64,000 nucleotides of DNA from Peltaster fructicola (Eukaryota > Ascomycota > Dothideomycetes). The notes below the pieces were generated by a model, which saw only the letters and a list, made by a program, of their open reading frames with translations, made no database searches and was not told the origin of the DNA. The stretch is taken from contig CP051139.1 of the NCBI GenBank assembly GCA_001592805.2, forward strand, positions 4,712,001 through 4,776,000, in the 5' to 3' direction. Shown in pieces: positions 63,989 through 64,000 of this stretch. The stretch's first letter is position 1. Each line of letters opens with the position of its first letter. Position numbers and translations under genes: made by a program.

Positions 63989-64000
63989 CTGACGATCTCA

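Noticed and set aside
1-64000. tRNA, rRNA genes, transposons and virus-derived elements
   Set aside because: I looked through the gene-free stretches for cloverleaf-type B-box sequence, terminal repeats, transposase or reverse-transcriptase motifs, and saw none that I could support.
63966-64000. Possible GTATGC donor implying that the FYVE gene continues past the window
   Set aside because: The unspliced ending QWSTF matches the conserved C-terminus of fungal FYVE proteins, so the stop at 63988 is preferred.

Overview
The window is eukaryotic nuclear DNA from a filamentous ascomycete. The evidence is roughly 50% GC, compact genes on both strands, and mostly 38-60 nt introns with fungal GTATGT/GTGAGT-type donors, CTAAC/CTGAC branch-like sites and short AG ends. 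It also carries Pezizomycotina-type families: a Zn2Cys6 regulator, a group X-like hybrid histidine kinase, a FUSC/Brefeldin-A-sensitivity-like membrane protein, a GLEYA adhesin and outer-spore-wall-type proteins. A dothideomycete is my best guess, but the species cannot be fixed from the sequence alone. I saw no rRNA or tRNA gene, transposon, virus-derived element or CRISPR array.

Layout. 1-11.6 kb: end of a FUSC-like membrane protein, DPH5 (diphthamide synthesis) divergent from APC4 (anaphase-promoting complex), a VHS/GAT endocytic adaptor, a four-exon complex I B15 subunit, a glutathione S-transferase and a BTB protein. 11.7-23.5 kb: VAC14, a large Ser/Thr-repeat GLEYA adhesin with a TEA-type CATTCC cluster in its promoter, a CorA-like membrane protein and an LDS/Rrt8-like membrane protein. 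24-41 kb: copper amine oxidase, SEC24, a 1.7-kb gene-poor gap, CDC7 kinase divergent from condensin subunit Cnd1, ribosomal protein L28, a secreted Cys-containing protein and the 24-kDa complex I subunit, which needs a GC-AG intron. 40.8-47.1 kb: a 2037-residue pseudokinase/ATPase/GAF/histidine kinase/receiver protein.

The accessory part is 47.2-56.7 kb. Here an AMP-dependent acyl-CoA ligase, a Zn2Cys6 regulator, an MFS transporter, an alpha/beta hydrolase ending in SKI (peroxisomal signal-like) and a 3-hydroxyacyl-CoA dehydrogenase sit side by side. Two CGG-N4-CGG direct repeats, exactly 42 bp apart, lie in the promoter shared by the regulator and the transporter. After a lipase-like protein comes a long-chain alcohol oxidase ending in SKL. 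Together these suggest a regulated peroxisomal acyl or alcohol pathway without a polyketide or peptide synthase backbone. This is the best candidate in the window for an undescribed system. The window ends with a FYVE zinc-finger protein.

Exon boundaries were placed by eye from splice motifs and conserved family motifs. No similarity search was run, so every family assignment rests on recognised motifs and overall protein character.
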